A stretch of 64,000 bases of DNA, from the NCBI GenBank assembly GCA_017399865.1, contig JAFQAT010000073.1, positions 1 to 64,000 on the forward strand, in the 5' to 3' direction. The stretch's first letter is position 1, and each line of letters starts with the position of its first letter. The notes under the pieces are model-generated. The model was not told where the DNA came from. It saw only the letters and a list, made by a program, of their open reading frames with translations, and made no database searches. Below, piece after piece: positions 16,832 to 26,386 of the stretch. The translations under genes were made by a program, and so were the position numbers. The stretch comes from Bacteroidales bacterium. Lineage in GTDB: Bacteria > Bacteroidota > Bacteroidia > Bacteroidales > UBA932.

Positions 16832-18254
16832 TCTTCTTAAGGGCTGTCCATGCCTGATAGTACCAGGCAGCCATCACATTGTTCTTATTCTGGTGATATA
16901 GAATCGCCAGCATCTTGTCCATCTCCGGATAATAGTAAAGGAAATCGGTCCGATAACGTACGGACTGGAGGTATGCATATATCGGATCGGATGCTATAGC
17001 ACGTTCGTTCCTAAGATATTTTCTCTGACCGTTTGCCCATTTTCTGTAGAACAGGCTGTTGCTGAGGATATCAAGATATTTCTCGGCAACATCGTATCGT
17101 CCGTTGAGCATCTGGCACTGCGCCATCCTGCTCATCCATCGTCCGCTCTTGCGGTTGTTTATGAGAGACTCCTGTGTATCAAAGGCATAGCGAAGGGACT
17201 CGTTGATCATTCCGAGCCTCCAGAAGACTTCGCAAGAAGATGCATTGGAGATGAAGTCCCTGATATTAGGAAGGATCAGTCCTCTTGTACCGAACTGCTT
17301 GAACCTCGGAAGTTCTGCGCCTCTGCCGCTCATGAACAAGGCAAGATTGACGCTTACGCTTCCCAGCTCGGAATCCGGCTGATATTTCTCGGCGCGCTTC
17401 AGGATGCCGTCCCAATCCTCATGTCTGACCATCTGGTCATAACCTACCAGTTCGGCAACGTCCTTATTATAATTTACACAGCAGCCGGCCATGCCGCCTG
17501 CAGCAACAAGCAGACCCAATACTACATTGGTCATGGTCTTCGGTTTTGGAAGACAGTCCGTAAGAGCCGGAATAAGAGCGGTCACTGCAACAATGATCTG
17601 CATTGCCGGAACAGTCAGAGCCATTCTGTAATAATTGATTCCGAAGATCACAGTCTTCCACGGATACTGCTGGAGGTATGTGAACTTCGATACAACGACT
17701 GCGATAATTGGAAGTGCCAACACTGTCACAGATTTACAATTCCTCTCACGGGCCAATACAAATATGGCGAAAATGAAGATTGCAGGACCGATGAGCCAGT
17801 AGCCGAGGAAAGCGGCTGCAGATGCCCATATGACACCAGGATACCTGCGGTACAGTCCGCAGAGCAGGACGCTGATTGTCAGAGCGACAAGATAGCACAG
17901 CATCACATATATGTCGCACATATAGACAAGGAGGAGCACAGGAGCGACGAAACTCAAGACGTACCATTCCTTCCTTCCTGCAGCATAGGCTAAAGACAGC
18001 TGAAATGCGACAAAAAGGAGAGCTGTCAGCACTTTGCCTAAGAAAGGGATGTAGCTGAACTGTGTGAAGAATTCGGCAATATAATCGGCCAGACCCCCTG
18101 AGACACTCATTCTTTCCACGAAAAAGTCCCATGTGAAGAGAAAGAGCTGGTTCTGCTCCTGAAATCCAAGGACATGGGGGTACAGGAGATGCCAGAATAG
18201 AAAAACGGCTATGCCGAAAACCGCTGAGGATATGTATCGGACTGTCTTATTCAT
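16782..18254 (-). CDS. DUF6057-type multi-spanning membrane protein (module 1, part B)
   Basis: A 490-residue protein. About eight hydrophobic segments occupy residues 1-265. Between the first and second is the family signature SGGLADYIAEFFTQFSYIP. A helical, TPR-like soluble domain follows (WDGILKRAEKY, NGRYDVAEKYLDIL, LFYRKWANGQ). It ends near residue 490 without the final KYxxTYWxYY motif of the 575-residue copy, so it lacks roughly 80 C-terminal residues. It is the first gene of the glycosidase operon, about 30 bp behind a good promoter, and overlaps the haem-c propeller gene. No transporter or enzyme motif was recognised. The soluble domain is probably extracytoplasmic, because another copy in this window is a lipoprotein. 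Confidence 0.75.
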   Translation of the reverse strand: MNKTVRYISSAVFGIAVFLFWHLLYPHVLGFQEQNQLFLFTWDFFVERMSVSGGLADYIAEFFTQFSYIPFLGKVLTALLFVAFQLSLAYAAGRKEWYVLSFVAPVLLLVYMCDIYVMLCYLVALTISVLLCGLYRRYPGVIWASAAAFLGYWLIGPAIFIFAIFVLARERNCKSVTVLALPIIAVVVSKFTYLQQYPWKTVIFGINYYRMALTVPAMQIIVAVTALIPALTDCLPKPKTMTNVVLGLLVAAGGMAGCCVNYNKDVAELVGYDQMVRHEDWDGILKRAEKYQPDSELGSVSVNLALFMSGRGAELPRFKQFGTRGLILPNIRDFISNASSCEVFWRLGMINESLRYAFDTQESLINNRKSGRWMSRMAQCQMLNGRYDVAEKYLDILSNSLFYRKWANGQRKYLRNERAIASDPIYAYLQSVRYRTDFLYYYPEMDKMLAILYHQNKNNVMAAWYYQAWTALKKNENHDNQTYTGNAHGN

Positions 18255-18289
18255 CTTTATAAAGATTCTTCACTTCAGATAAAAAGAGA

Positions 18290-18320
18290 CAAATATAACA
18301 AAAAAAGGCAGTCGCGTCAA
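18290..18320 (-). promoter_or_regulatory. Promoter of the propeller/xyloglucanase operon
   Basis: The minus strand has TTG (18320-18318), 20 bp, then TATATTTG (18297-18290), fitting the Bacteroidota -33/-7 pattern, about 36 bp before the first gene. The -33 TTG falls in the loop of the terminator hairpin of the preceding operon. The same arrangement with the same -7 sequence and spacing occurs at 47784-47814. Confidence 0.75.
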
Positions 18321-18332
18321 TGCGACTGCCTT
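18299..18332 (-). terminator. Rho-independent terminator after the SusC/SusD/lipoprotein operon
   Basis: Arms 18322-18332 and 18305-18315 pair perfectly (11 bp including A-T flanks; core GGCAGTCGC) around a 6 nt loop. A run of seven Us follows on the minus strand (18306-18300). It starts about 20 bp after the stop codon at 18354. Confidence 0.88.
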
Positions 18333-18353
18333 ATTATAAGAGTAATTTAAAGA

Positions 18354-19790
18354 TTACTTGCGAACAAATACCCAGTGAGTGATTTCACCCCATCCACCGG
18401 ATGCCTCACCTGCTGTGTAAACAAGGGTCATATTGTTTGCATCGAAGTACATAATGTCAAACTCAGTGACAGGAGTACCACCGCCGTTTACCATCCAAGG
18501 GAAGAGGATAGCAGGCTCTGAAGTAGTGAGCTTACCGAGCTCCCAACCTGCTGCGCCACGACCTGCACCTGAAGCATAGTCATTCATCACAGCTGTCCAC
18601 TCGCCACCGCGAACCTTAGATCCGTCTGGAGCATAAGTAGTGACTGTGTTGCCTTCAAATACCATATATGCCTCTGAAGACTCGTCACCTGTTGCGGCGC
18701 CACCGGCGTGAGCAAGCTGGTCAGCAAGCTCGTCACCTGTAGCTACACCCCACCAGTTGCCATCAACTACGCCTGGAGCATTGAATGCTGCACCTGCACC
18801 AGCGTGTCCACCGTTACCATAACCGTTTGCACCATATGTCCAAGTACCCTCGATTGTAAGTGGATCTGGTGAACCTGCCATGAAGCACCAGTGAGTGATC
18901 TCACCCCAACCGCCTGATGCCTGACCGTTTGTGTAAACGAGAGTCATGGCCTGAGGAGTGAAGTACATGATGTCGAATTCAGTCACACCTTTACCGTTAC
19001 CGTTGATCATCCAAGGGAAGAGGATTGCTGGCTCAGAAGTAACGAGCTTACCAAGTTCCCAACCGCTTGTACGCTCAGGATCATAGTTCTTTACTTCAAA
19101 CTTGCCGCTGCGGATAGCTTCACCGGTAGGCTTGTATGTAGTAACATCGCCATCCTCGGTAAATACCATGTAAGCGCCTGATGCCTCGTCACCTGTAGCT
19201 GTACCACCTGGTACGTGGCCGAGCTGGTCAGCGAGTCCGTCTGGAGTCTCAACACCCCACCAGTTACCACCAACTACGCCAGGGCCATTGAATTCAGCAC
19301 CAGAACCTGCATGTCCGCCGTTACCATAACAGTTTGTCGGAGCATACTTCCAGACCTTCTTACCATTGTCGCTTACAAGGAGAAGCATCTCTGGTGCGAG
19401 CTCTGTAGGAGGGGTACAAGCAAATGTCTTGACTGCGTCAGTAAAAGTACCGTCAGCGTTAGCGATACGGAAAATGAGATTTGCGCTAGGCTCCTGACCG
19501 CGCTTTACAGGAATCTTAACGACTCCACCTGCACCTGTGAAGATATGTGCTCCGGTAGACTCCAGAAAAACCTGAACGATACCTGCAGAACTGTTGAACT
19601 TCACGAAGTTTCCTGCCTCATCAGGCTGGGTGCAAGCCTCATCAGCAAACTGCTGATATGTAATGCCATCGGCGAGGACAGTAGATTCTACATTGCCAAA
19701 TGGCTCCGGTCCGTCAATGAGAGTTGGTTCGCAGGCTGCGAATACCATTCCCACTGCGGCTGTCATTGCTATTAATCTTATCTTTTTCAT
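18354..19790 (-). CDS. Putative surface glycan-binding lipoprotein with a tandem 160-residue repeat
   Basis: From the ATG at 19790 (the longer ORF would need a TTG) it is 478 residues, with lipoprotein signal VFAACEP. After an N-terminal Ig-like region (about 25-135) come two copies of one domain at about 145-303 and 316-478. Both copies contain YGNGGHAG, GNWWGV, DQLxHxxG, TSEPAILFPWM, TEFDIMYF, MTLVYT and SGGWGEITHW. The conserved Trp, Gly and aromatic residues suit sugar stacking. It is the third gene after SusC and SusD, where surface glycan-binding proteins are encoded, and is followed by a terminator. I do not recognise the domain family; it is not the multi-Ig xyloglucan SGBP-B. Binding function is inferred from position. 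Confidence 0.72.
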   Translation of the reverse strand: MKKIRLIAMTAAVGMVFAACEPTLIDGPEPFGNVESTVLADGITYQQFADEACTQPDEAGNFVKFNSSAGIVQVFLESTGAHIFTGAGGVVKIPVKRGQEPSANLIFRIANADGTFTDAVKTFACTPPTELAPEMLLLVSDNGKKVWKYAPTNCYGNGGHAGSGAEFNGPGVVGGNWWGVETPDGLADQLGHVPGGTATGDEASGAYMVFTEDGDVTTYKPTGEAIRSGKFEVKNYDPERTSGWELGKLVTSEPAILFPWMINGNGKGVTEFDIMYFTPQAMTLVYTNGQASGGWGEITHWCFMAGSPDPLTIEGTWTYGANGYGNGGHAGAGAAFNAPGVVDGNWWGVATGDELADQLAHAGGAATGDESSEAYMVFEGNTVTTYAPDGSKVRGGEWTAVMNDYASGAGRGAAGWELGKLTTSEPAILFPWMVNGGGTPVTEFDIMYFDANNMTLVYTAGEASGGWGEITHWVFVRK

Positions 19791-19802
19791 AATAATCAAA
19801 TT

Positions 19803-21560
19803 TTATTGCCAACCTGCAAATTCTGCATCGGTTGTACCCCAACCCTCATTCTGAACGTACTTATACTGCTCGCCTGCAGATGCTGAGAGAGAAATCTGAG
19901 CGTTTGGAATAGCAACAAATCCCTTTGTCTTGGCATAACGTACGTCATAACCGCCGTTATACTTCTGAACATCGTTTTTACCCTTCACTCCTGAATTGTA
20001 GCAATCTACAAGTTCTTGTTTCTTGAGAGCTGCCTTAGCATACTCTTCGCCATAACGACGCATGTCGCCATAACGGACGCCCTCGAATGCGAGCTCCCAA
20101 CGACGCTCATTGCGGATGTTCTCTTCGTTGATAGGCTTTGATGGAAGACCTGCACGAGCACGCACTGCATCGAAGCTTGCCTGGTTGTTATTGAGCTCGG
20201 CGTCCATAAGGAGAACCTCAGCAAAACGGATCATCACCATATCGTCGATGAGGTTGAGCTGGAAGTTATCCTCATTACCCTCTGACCAGGTAAGTCCCTG
20301 ATACATCTCGTTTACGTAAGATTTCCAGAATTCATTAGTGTCACCCTTACGACCGATGACAGGCATGCATTTGGTCTGATAGTAACCTGTCTCCTGGATG
20401 TTTGAGTCACCTCCGAAAACATACGTCCACTTTGCGTTGTCAACAGCAATGATGGAAGCCTCAAGGCGAGGGTCACCAGGCTCGGTAGCCTTCCAGTCTG
20501 CTACGAGGCTTGGGTTAACCGGACACATACCCCAACCTGTTCCGAACGGGAAGTGGTCAGGATCATTTTTCTGGCCGCGCACACCCATGAAAAGAGCAGT
20601 CTGGTTAGAGTAGCCGATTGTTGTACCCCATGCAGGCTGAGTATTGAACTTGATGATGAACATTGCTTCTGGGTTTACTCCACCGTCATTGTTCACATAG
20701 TTGTAACCTTTTCCCTTCCAAGGAGAGAGATCATCCTCTACTGAAATCCTGTTGGTATAAGACCAAAGGTTGTGATAATCCGGTACAAGGCTGTAGCCTG
20801 AGTTCTCAACGCAATCCTTGATGGCAGCCTGGACGTGAGCCTTTGTAAGAGTCTCTCCGTTTGGAAGAGACACTTCCTCATCACCGTAGAAACCTGAGTA
20901 GAAGAGGTATGCACGTCCGAGGAGAGCCTCAGCACAATACTTGTCGACGTGGCCGTTACCACGGTCTACAATAGTTGAAGGCATGATGTCGGCAGCAGTC
21001 TTGGCATCCTGAAGAATCTGTCCCCAAAGAGCCTCACCGCTGATCTGCGGCTGAGTCGCGTCTGCGCTGGAAGTCACAGGGCAAGGGATGTTGCCGAACA
21101 TCGAAGCGAGCTCATAGTAGTACCATGCGCGGAGGAAGTATGCCTCACCGAGGTACTGGTTGAGGGTAGCCTCGTCAAGACCGCAGTTCTCGAAAGTCTC
21201 GATTGCTACGTTAGCACGTGCGATACCTGTATAACGGTCCTTGTAGAAGCCCTCATAAAGGTTTGCACCGAAGTTGAGCAACAGGTCATGTGCCTGCATA
21301 GCCTGGTCGTTGGCTCCACCACCGCCGAGGCAGTCATCAGACGCTGCCAGCGACCACAGGAAGTGGTTCTGGTGCACATTGTTTCCGATAGACACGTTAA
21401 GGTTATTGTAGATACCTGTAAGAATCTGCTCTGCATCCGCCTGGTTTGCAGGGAAGTCTTCGGTTGTCTTTGACCAGTAGTTGGTTGTATCGAGGAAACT
21501 CTCGCATGACACGAGCGAAGCGCATACAGCGACTGCTGCGAAATATAATATCTTTTTCAT
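19803..21560 (-). CDS. SusD-family glycan-binding lipoprotein (xyloglucan-type locus)
   Basis: A surface lipoprotein that captures oligosaccharides and caps its SusC partner. From the ATG at 21560 it is 585 residues, with lipoprotein signal SLVSCESFLD. SusD/RagB features: N-terminal helical TPR-like region (NQADAEQILTGIYNNLN, YLGEAYFLRAWYYYEL) and C-terminal conserved runs (IRFAEVLLMDAE, VRARAGL, NIRNERRWELAFEGVRYGDMRRYG). It sits 14 bp after the SusC stop. A three-codon N-terminal extension would need a GTG start. The substrate is inferred from the downstream glycosidases. Confidence 0.93.
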   Translation of the reverse strand: MKKILYFAAVAVCASLVSCESFLDTTNYWSKTTEDFPANQADAEQILTGIYNNLNVSIGNNVHQNHFLWSLAASDDCLGGGGANDQAMQAHDLLLNFGANLYEGFYKDRYTGIARANVAIETFENCGLDEATLNQYLGEAYFLRAWYYYELASMFGNIPCPVTSSADATQPQISGEALWGQILQDAKTAADIMPSTIVDRGNGHVDKYCAEALLGRAYLFYSGFYGDEEVSLPNGETLTKAHVQAAIKDCVENSGYSLVPDYHNLWSYTNRISVEDDLSPWKGKGYNYVNNDGGVNPEAMFIIKFNTQPAWGTTIGYSNQTALFMGVRGQKNDPDHFPFGTGWGMCPVNPSLVADWKATEPGDPRLEASIIAVDNAKWTYVFGGDSNIQETGYYQTKCMPVIGRKGDTNEFWKSYVNEMYQGLTWSEGNEDNFQLNLIDDMVMIRFAEVLLMDAELNNNQASFDAVRARAGLPSKPINEENIRNERRWELAFEGVRYGDMRRYGEEYAKAALKKQELVDCYNSGVKGKNDVQKYNGGYDVRYAKTKGFVAIPNAQISLSASAGEQYKYVQNEGWGTTDAEFAGWQ

Positions 21561-21574
21561 ATCAGTCACTAAAA

Positions 21575-24500
21575 TTAGAATTTGAGGTTAACACCAAGGA
21601 TCATAGCGCGAGCCTGTGGATAGTATCCCATATCGAGACCCTTTGCCCAATCGTTTCCTGAACCGCCGTCTGAACCGACTTCAGGGTCCATACCCTTATA
21701 CTTTGTGAACACGAAAGGATTCTGAGCCTGAACATAGACGCGGAGCTGTCCGAATGGAGAGTTCTTCCAAAGTCTGTTGAAGTCGTATCCGAGGCTGACA
21801 GTCTGGATTCTGAAGAAATCTGCGTTCTCTACGAAGAGGTCAGAGTTCTGCATGTAGTTGTAGTTTGTACCTGGTACGAGACGAGGATACTTGTTGGTTG
21901 TGCCCTCACCATGCCAGTAGTTGAATACTTCAGTCGTGTAGTTGTTCCACTGTGAATCTGAGTATCTTCTGTATGCACGGAATATCTGCTGGCCGAAGTT
22001 ACCGTAACCGCTCATCGCGAAGTCGAAACCGTAGAGATAGAAGCTCAGGTTGAGACCGAGTATGAAGTCAGGGTTAGGGTCGCCGACCATAGTCTTGTCA
22101 TTCGAATCGAGTACGCCGTCACCGTTATAGTCTACGAACTTGAGGTCACCTGGCTGTGCAGGGCTACCCATGGTCGGATTGCCGGCAGCAACCCACTCGT
22201 CAATCTCCGCCTGGTTCTGGAATACGCCGTCTGTCTTGTATGCCCAGAAGTAACCGATAGGGTAACCTACCTGTGCGCGGTAGATCTCATCGATACCCTG
22301 AACAACGTTACCAGGACCGTGCATGATTCCCTCGTCGTTTGCGATACGTGTGATCACGTTCTTGTTGTAAGAGCCGTTCACGCCGAATGAGTAAGAGATG
22401 TCCTTGCTGATTGCATCGCTCCAGTTGAAAGAGAGCTCGACACCTGAGTTGCGTACGTCACCACCGTTGATATAAGGAGCTCCGGTTCCGAAGTGTCCCA
22501 TCACAGGAGCATTGACCAGCCAGTCCTTGGTGTTCTTCTGATACCAGTCGAACGACATGTGGAGTCTGTTCTGGAGGAAGCGTGCGTCGAAGCCGAGGTC
22601 GATCTGCTCTGAAGTCTCCCAAGAGATGTCAGCGTTTGCAAGCTTGTCAGCGTATGAACCGGTCTGCCACTGCTCGAGCGCACCGTGTCCGAATGCATAA
22701 CCACCATTGTCAGGGCCGATAGCCACTGTTGCAAGATACTGGAAGTTAGATACTGAACAGTTACCGTTCTGTCCCCATGATGCACGAAGCTTCAAGTAAT
22801 CGAGAACGTCCTTTGTTCCTTCCATGAAAGGCTCGCTTGAAACAACCCAACCTGCTGCTACTGAAGGGAATACACCCCAACGGTGGCCAGGAGCGAAGTT
22901 TGATGAACCGTCGGCACGTACGATAGCTGAGAGCATGTACTTCTCATCGTAGTCGTAGTTGATACGGCCGAAGAACGAAGCAAGACCAGAGTCGCCCCAA
23001 GTACCGCCGCCGATACCTGATGCGTCAATGGTTCCGATCATGTTTCCTACATAAGCATGGAGGTAGTCATCCGGCCACGCACCGCCTGAACGCGCTGCAT
23101 TCACACTCTCGCCGAAGCCTGAATGCTCGAGGGTAGAACCTACGAGTGCGTCGAAATGGTTCTTCTCACCGACGTTGAACTTGTAATTCAAGGTGTTCTC
23201 CCATGACCAGTTCCAGCCTGCAGATGCGCTCTGTGAAACACTGTCGGTCTCTGAGAATGCATATTCACTTGTCTTGTAAGTCATACCGTACTGGCGGTAT
23301 GTGCTTGCCGACATCCTGTAGTTGATCTGGCTGCGGAACACGAGATCCTTGATAGGCTGGATACGGATGTTTGCAGAGAGGTTGAGAGCGTGGTTCTGGC
23401 TCTTGTTATTACCTCTTGAAGTCCTTGTCATGGCTACGATAGGGTTCGCCACATAGCTGTCAAGAGTCCAAAGACCAGTCGCAGCAGCGTCATCGTAGTC
23501 AGTCAGGTTTCCTGCTGAATCGTATGCAGGAAGGATAGGATTGGCAACGAGCATGTTGAAGATATCGTTCCAATAGTGGTTGCCGATACCGATACCGCTC
23601 TTTGTGCTGTATGTATAGGTCATGTTCTGTCCGAAAGTGATGACGTCGAGAGCGCCCTTGCGGAGGATCACATGATCAGAGTTGATACGCACTGTTGTAC
23701 GGTTGTACTTCGACTGTACAGGATATCCGAATATACCTTCCTGAGCTGTGTTCGATACACCCATTGACATCTTGGTCCTGTCAGAACCGCCCACGATGTT
23801 CACAGCGTGATTTGAATAAGGGGCATTCTCGTTGCGGATGGCGTCAAGCCAGTTTGTTCCTGTGAAGCTTCCGTCCATGATGCTGTTATAGAGTTCGGTA
23901 TCAAGGGTATTTGCCCAGTCGATAGGAGCTCCGCCGCTGTTCACGGTAACCATGTTCTGAACGTCCATGTACTGCCTTGCGTTGAGCATCTCTGGCATTC
24001 TCTGAACATTCTGCACACCGTAGAAACCGTCGTAAGTGACAGTGTACTTGCCGGCCTTGGCCTGCTTGGTGGTCACGAGGACAACACCGTTAGCACCACG
24101 TGCACCGTAGATGGCGCAGGATGCTGCGTCCTTGAGGACGTCGATGCTCTCGATATCTGAAGGGTTGAGAGCGTTGATGTCACCGCCTGCAACTCCGTCG
24201 ATAACGTAAAGAGGCTGGTAAGAACCGATGGTACCCATACCACGGATAGAGACCTTGAATCCCTCACCAGGCTGTCCTGATGATGATGTGATCTGCATAC
24301 CAGGAGTCGAAGCCTGCATTGCTCCGAGAGCGCTGGTAGTATTCAGCTTCACAAGGTCGTCACCCTTTACCTGTACGGTTGATCCTGTAACGAGTTTCTT
24401 CTTCTGAGTACCGTAACCTACGACTACAGTCTCCTCGAGAAGTTGTGCGTCCTCGTCCAGGACGATTGAAAGTACGGTCTGGTTGCCGACTTCAACCACC

Positions 24501-24742
24501 TTTGTTGCATAACCGATTGAAGAAACCACGAGTTTCGCTCCTGCAGGAACAGAAAGCTCGAACTTTCCATCAAGATCGGTAACGACACCATTGCTGGCGT
24601 TTCCCTGCTCCACGACCGAAGCCGCGATCACTGACTGTCCTGCATTATCTGTAACGGTACCAGTTACCTTCTTAGGTGACTGAGCCATCATGGTAACGCA
24701 TGCGAAAATCAGCATGAGAGAAGTAAACAATTTACTTTTCAT
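21575..24742 (-). CDS. SusC-family TonB-dependent oligosaccharide transporter (xyloglucan-type locus)
   Basis: An outer-membrane transporter for oligosaccharides, driven by TonB. The 1055 residues comprise a signal peptide (TMMAQS), a CarboxypepD_reg-like domain (KKVTGTVTDNAGQSVIAA, about 24-105), a TonB box region (EETVVVGYGTQKKK), a plug domain with YVIDGVAGGDINALNPSDIESIDVLKDAAS and GARGANGVVLVTTK, and a 22-strand barrel ending in an aromatic-type terminus (ILGVNLKF). It is the first gene of a three-gene operon ending at the terminator near 18299. The leader is about 110 nt behind a TAATTTTG element. No regulator gene sits beside it. Confidence 0.95.
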   Translation of the reverse strand: MKSKLFTSLMLIFACVTMMAQSPKKVTGTVTDNAGQSVIAASVVEQGNASNGVVTDLDGKFELSVPAGAKLVVSSIGYATKVVEVGNQTVLSIVLDEDAQLLEETVVVGYGTQKKKLVTGSTVQVKGDDLVKLNTTSALGAMQASTPGMQITSSSGQPGEGFKVSIRGMGTIGSYQPLYVIDGVAGGDINALNPSDIESIDVLKDAASCAIYGARGANGVVLVTTKQAKAGKYTVTYDGFYGVQNVQRMPEMLNARQYMDVQNMVTVNSGGAPIDWANTLDTELYNSIMDGSFTGTNWLDAIRNENAPYSNHAVNIVGGSDRTKMSMGVSNTAQEGIFGYPVQSKYNRTTVRINSDHVILRKGALDVITFGQNMTYTYSTKSGIGIGNHYWNDIFNMLVANPILPAYDSAGNLTDYDDAAATGLWTLDSYVANPIVAMTRTSRGNNKSQNHALNLSANIRIQPIKDLVFRSQINYRMSASTYRQYGMTYKTSEYAFSETDSVSQSASAGWNWSWENTLNYKFNVGEKNHFDALVGSTLEHSGFGESVNAARSGGAWPDDYLHAYVGNMIGTIDASGIGGGTWGDSGLASFFGRINYDYDEKYMLSAIVRADGSSNFAPGHRWGVFPSVAAGWVVSSEPFMEGTKDVLDYLKLRASWGQNGNCSVSNFQYLATVAIGPDNGGYAFGHGALEQWQTGSYADKLANADISWETSEQIDLGFDARFLQNRLHMSFDWYQKNTKDWLVNAPVMGHFGTGAPYINGGDVRNSGVELSFNWSDAISKDISYSFGVNGSYNKNVITRIANDEGIMHGPGNVVQGIDEIYRAQVGYPIGYFWAYKTDGVFQNQAEIDEWVAAGNPTMGSPAQPGDLKFVDYNGDGVLDSNDKTMVGDPNPDFILGLNLSFYLYGFDFAMSGYGNFGQQIFRAYRRYSDSQWNNYTTEVFNYWHGEGTTNKYPRLVPGTNYNYMQNSDLFVENADFFRIQTVSLGYDFNRLWKNSPFGQLRVYVQAQNPFVFTKYKGMDPEVGSDGGSGNDWAKGLDMGYYPQARAMILGVNLKF

Positions 24743-24856
24743 AATGGTTAATGGTTAATAATTAATAGTAATGGTTATAAAGATGTTTATCTTAATCTCG
24801 TCTAACACAATCAATTAACGTGGTTCTTGCTCTACTATGGATAGTAAAATAAGTTA

Positions 24857-24864
24857 CAAAATTA
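24857..24864 (-). promoter_or_regulatory. Probable promoter -7 element of the first SusC operon
   Basis: The minus strand reads TAATTTTG, fitting TAnnTTTG, 115 bp before the SusC ATG in an AT-rich 174 bp gap. No TTTG occurs at the standard -33 spacing. Close to the ATG, the leader contains short repeats of ATGGTTA or ATTAATA type (24744-24777). Confidence 0.5.
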
Positions 24865-24916
24865 ACATTAAAATCCGTAAAAAGAATAAAAAAATGAATT
24901 ATTTAGTACCCATACA

Positions 24917-26386
24917 TCACTTCCTAAGCGCGTAGGACTCGGATTCCGCCTCCATTACCATACGTCCGATTGTCTCGGCATCGAAGTGAACAGGACCGTC
25001 CGAAAGGTCCGGAATATTGAAGGACTTGAGGCTGTTTTCGTAAAGCCACGGATCTTCCTGAGGAAGGACGAAAGGCTTGGTAAGCATGCCGTCATCATCG
25101 ACATGGCAGAAATACGGCCTGCCGTACTTGCCGTCTCCCCTCTTGCTTGCGAAGACGAACCAGCGGCTGTCGGATGACCAGCTGTGATATGTGTCGGAGC
25201 GGTCGGAATTGGCTGCATCCATATTTATGATCTCGCCGGTATGCAGGTTCATCATTTCGAGCTGACACTCGGTGTGCCAGATAGGGAAAGTGCCGTAGTC
25301 TGCGACAGTATACATCATCCACTTGCCGTCAGGCGAGCATTTCGGGTGGCAGACGCTGCCGCCATGCTCTTCTGCATCCCATACGACTTCAGGATTTCTT
25401 CCCGTCATACCGGTCGCCTCATCAAAGCTGATCTTCATCAGGGAATAACGCAGTTTCTCTATGTCGCGAGGTAAAGGCAACGTATCGGCAGCACAATAAT
25501 ATAAGTACTTTCCGTCCGCCGAAAAAACAGGGAATGTCTCAAGGACATCCTTGCGCGACAAAGACCGGGGCACGATCATCTCGTTCCTGTCAAAGTCGGC
25601 GATTGCAAGGTCAGATTCCGTATCATACACCTCCAGTCTTCTGCTTCCCTGAGTGTGAAAACCTGGTATGATGATATTGGACGAGAAGACTCCATATCTG
25701 CCCGATGGATGAATCTCTCCGTACACCGTGCCGGAAACCATATTATCTGCCTTAAGGGAAAGTTTGCGGAGCTCACCGTTCCTGTTCAGGAATGCGCCGC
25801 CGTTCTTACCTCTTACATATAACATTGAAAGATCTGCCCGTGCCTGGCTGTGAATATGGCAGTTCATGCAGGAATTGCCGGTGTGCTTCCAGTCAGAGAG
25901 AATACGCTCATCGAAATTCTCCACGCACCTCTCGCGTATCTCGACTTCATGCCAGACTTCATATCCCGGCTCAATCAGGCGATATGAAAGATAAGGGTCG
26001 ATCCTGTCTGGAGAAACAAAGACTTCCCATTCCAGTTTTTCACTTCTTCCGCCCTTCATTCTGATTTCTGACGAGAAGTGCAGCGTATCAGACTCTGCCG
26101 AGGCGAGGAGGGACTTCCACTGCTCCATTTCCCAGACCACTTCCCTGCCCTTGAACGTGTGGACTGTTTCCTTGTACCTCACGGTCGTCAGGGCATCCTT
26201 CATATCACTTGAAGTGTAGTGGAAATTGAGCGGAGCTATGTTCGACGGGACTGTCACCCCAATGTAATCAGGATATATGGGTGAACCTGTATATACGGCG
26301 ACTTCCGTCTTCCCACTGCCGCAGGCAGAGAAGACGGCAAGCATGAGCGCTGTTGCCGCTATCTTATTTAACGTTCCTTTTAGCAT
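24917..26386 (-). CDS. Haem-c beta-propeller lipoprotein (module 2, part A)
   Basis: A 489-residue lipoprotein (signal FSACGSG). It has the signature IYPDYIGVTVPSNIAPLNF at about 37-55 and the haem-c motif CMNCH at 173-177. PD40-like blades follow with FSADGKYLYYCAAD, FPIWHTECQLEMMNL and YHSWSSDSRWFVFASKRGDG. At the candidate distal-ligand position (+13 from the motif His) it has Tyr190 (LYVRG), where the other five copies have His; it also has an extra His at 179. The start overlaps the upstream lipoprotein gene by 23 bp. It is followed by the first SusC operon on the same strand. Function unknown. Confidence 0.78.
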   Translation of the reverse strand: MLKGTLNKIAATALMLAVFSACGSGKTEVAVYTGSPIYPDYIGVTVPSNIAPLNFHYTSSDMKDALTTVRYKETVHTFKGREVVWEMEQWKSLLASAESDTLHFSSEIRMKGGRSEKLEWEVFVSPDRIDPYLSYRLIEPGYEVWHEVEIRERCVENFDERILSDWKHTGNSCMNCHIHSQARADLSMLYVRGKNGGAFLNRNGELRKLSLKADNMVSGTVYGEIHPSGRYGVFSSNIIIPGFHTQGSRRLEVYDTESDLAIADFDRNEMIVPRSLSRKDVLETFPVFSADGKYLYYCAADTLPLPRDIEKLRYSLMKISFDEATGMTGRNPEVVWDAEEHGGSVCHPKCSPDGKWMMYTVADYGTFPIWHTECQLEMMNLHTGEIINMDAANSDRSDTYHSWSSDSRWFVFASKRGDGKYGRPYFCHVDDDGMLTKPFVLPQEDPWLYENSLKSFNIPDLSDGPVHFDAETIGRMVMEAESESYALRK

